A stretch of DNA of 64,000 nucleotides from Verrucomicrobium sp. (GTDB taxonomy: Bacteria > Verrucomicrobiota > Verrucomicrobiia > Methylacidiphilales > UBA1321). Where the stretch lies: positions 1-64,000 of the forward strand of contig JAFIGT010000030.1 in the NCBI GenBank assembly GCA_017849585.1, read 5' to 3'. The notes under the pieces were generated by a model that ran no database searches, had not been told where the DNA came from, and was given only the letters and a program-made list of their open reading frames with translations. Within the stretch, counting starts at the first letter, position 1. Every line of letters starts with the position of its first letter. Made by a program: the position numbers and the translations under genes. Shown here in pieces: positions 63,394 to 64,000 of the stretch.

Positions 63394-64000
63394 TCACACG
63401 ATCCGGTAGACCTGTACCGGGCCGGAGCGACCGCGCACAAACATGTGTTGCATCAGTTCCGCCTCGCGGGCGATTTCACCGGTCTTGCGTTTGACAGCTT
63501 CGGAGATGAGGAGCTGGGAGTCGAACTCCTTGTTCAGTTGCTCGATGCGGAACGCGACGTTGACGGTGTCGCCGATAACGGTGTATTCCCGACGGTCTTC
63601 CGCTCCGACAATGCCCAGCAGCGCGGGCCCCGTGTGAATGCCGATGCCGAGCCGGGTCTCGGGAATGGAGGTGGAAGCATGGAGAGCGGTCATTTCGCCG
63701 AGCAGATTAAGCGCTGACCAGACCGCCTTTTCTGCATGCTGCGGATCTTCAGCTGGAGCGCCGAACACCGCCATGAATCCGTCACCGAGGAACTTGTTAA
63801 TCACGCCGCCGTGGTTGTGCACTACACGAATGCCAGCCCCCCAGATGGTGTTCAGGTAGTCGACGAGGTCGTCCGGCGGGGTGATCTCGGCCAGCGCGGT
63901 GAAGTTGCGGATATCAACCACAAGGATGGTCACTTCCCGGATCTCCGAATTCATGCCATCCGGACGATTGAGAATTTCGTGCGCCACCTGATGGCTGACC
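63394..64000 (-). CDS. Adenylate/guanylate cyclase domain protein, C-terminal part, cut by window edge
   Basis: The class III cyclase catalytic domain: VTILVVDIRNFTALAEI (metal Asp), INKFLGDGFMAVFGAP (metal Asp), GIHTGPALLGIVG, YTVIGDTVNVAFRIEQL. The frame is open through the right edge (VSHQVAHEIL before the GTG at 63987), so the start and any sensor domain lie outside. It converges on folA. Confidence 0.9.
   Translation of the reverse strand, partial: VSHQVAHEILNRPDGMNSEIREVTILVVDIRNFTALAEITPPDDLVDYLNTIWGAGIRVVHNHGGVINKFLGDGFMAVFGAPAEDPQHAEKAVWSALNLLGEMTALHASTSIPETRLGIGIHTGPALLGIVGAEDRREYTVIGDTVNVAFRIEQLNKEFDSQLLISEAVKRKTGEIAREAELMQHMFVRGRSGPVQVYRIV

Noticed and set aside
1-64000. CRISPR arrays, rRNA genes, riboswitches
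   Set aside because: No regularly spaced repeats, rRNA-like sequence or known riboswitch core was seen on reading.

Overview
The window is about 57-60% GC by eye and looks like a chromosomal piece of a Verrucomicrobiota bacterium (Opitutus/Chthoniobacter-like). This is inferred from a PEP-CTERM sorting signal, a pseudopilin-like protein with an H-X9-DG motif, histidine kinases with a long N-terminal coiled coil, many secreted glycoside hydrolases and a lysine-only histone-like peptide. No rRNA is present to settle the genus.

Region 1 (1-9.5 kb) is a glycan-use locus. It holds an anion/sugar MFS transporter (cut by the left edge), a GHL6-type glycosidase, a PEP-CTERM surface protein, a divergent LacI regulator, and a plus-strand run of pseudopilin-like protein, secreted carbohydrate-binding-like protein and a large secreted clan GH-A hydrolase with a CBM9-like tail.

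Region 2 (9,505-16,031) is a compact 6.5 kb integrated element in the 3' end of tRNA-Ser(UGA). It is bounded by a perfect 21-bp repeat, and a second 20-bp repeat sits just inside each end. All seven genes read leftward from the tRNA: integrase (with a Ser in place of the first catalytic Arg), an unknown 290-aa protein, an 81-aa protein, a HUH replication protein with two tyrosines, a small OB-like ssDNA-binding candidate, a small HTH-like protein and, next to the distal end, an AT-rich KAP-family P-loop NTPase that looks like cargo. This is the most interesting part of the window.

Region 3 (16.1-32 kb) is mostly housekeeping: hisF, a SulP transporter, coaX-trpA-ruvX-truA-trmL, envelope proteins, a NYN-domain protein, nagZ and a very large indolepyruvate:ferredoxin oxidoreductase. 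Four genes below usual length cut-offs were found by eye here and in region 4: a CPXCG protein, a 58-aa lipoprotein, a 41-aa basic protein and a 29-aa Lys/Ala peptide.

Region 4 (32-52 kb) holds a GH38 mannosidase, a FIST sensor plus histidine kinase operon, a HIT protein, nrdR with an ATP-cone-like partner, purE-purK, a yicC-gmk-coaC operon, trpF-trpB, a chemotaxis receptor, trpC and prfB with its programmed +1 frameshift.

Region 5 (52-64 kb) holds a second SulP transporter, an unusual GalT-like nucleotidyltransferase with a GH57 alpha-glucan enzyme, an aldo/keto reductase, two overlapping radical SAM genes (the second NirJ-like, heme d1 type), a nitronate monooxygenase-like flavoprotein, folA and a nucleotide cyclase cut by the right edge.
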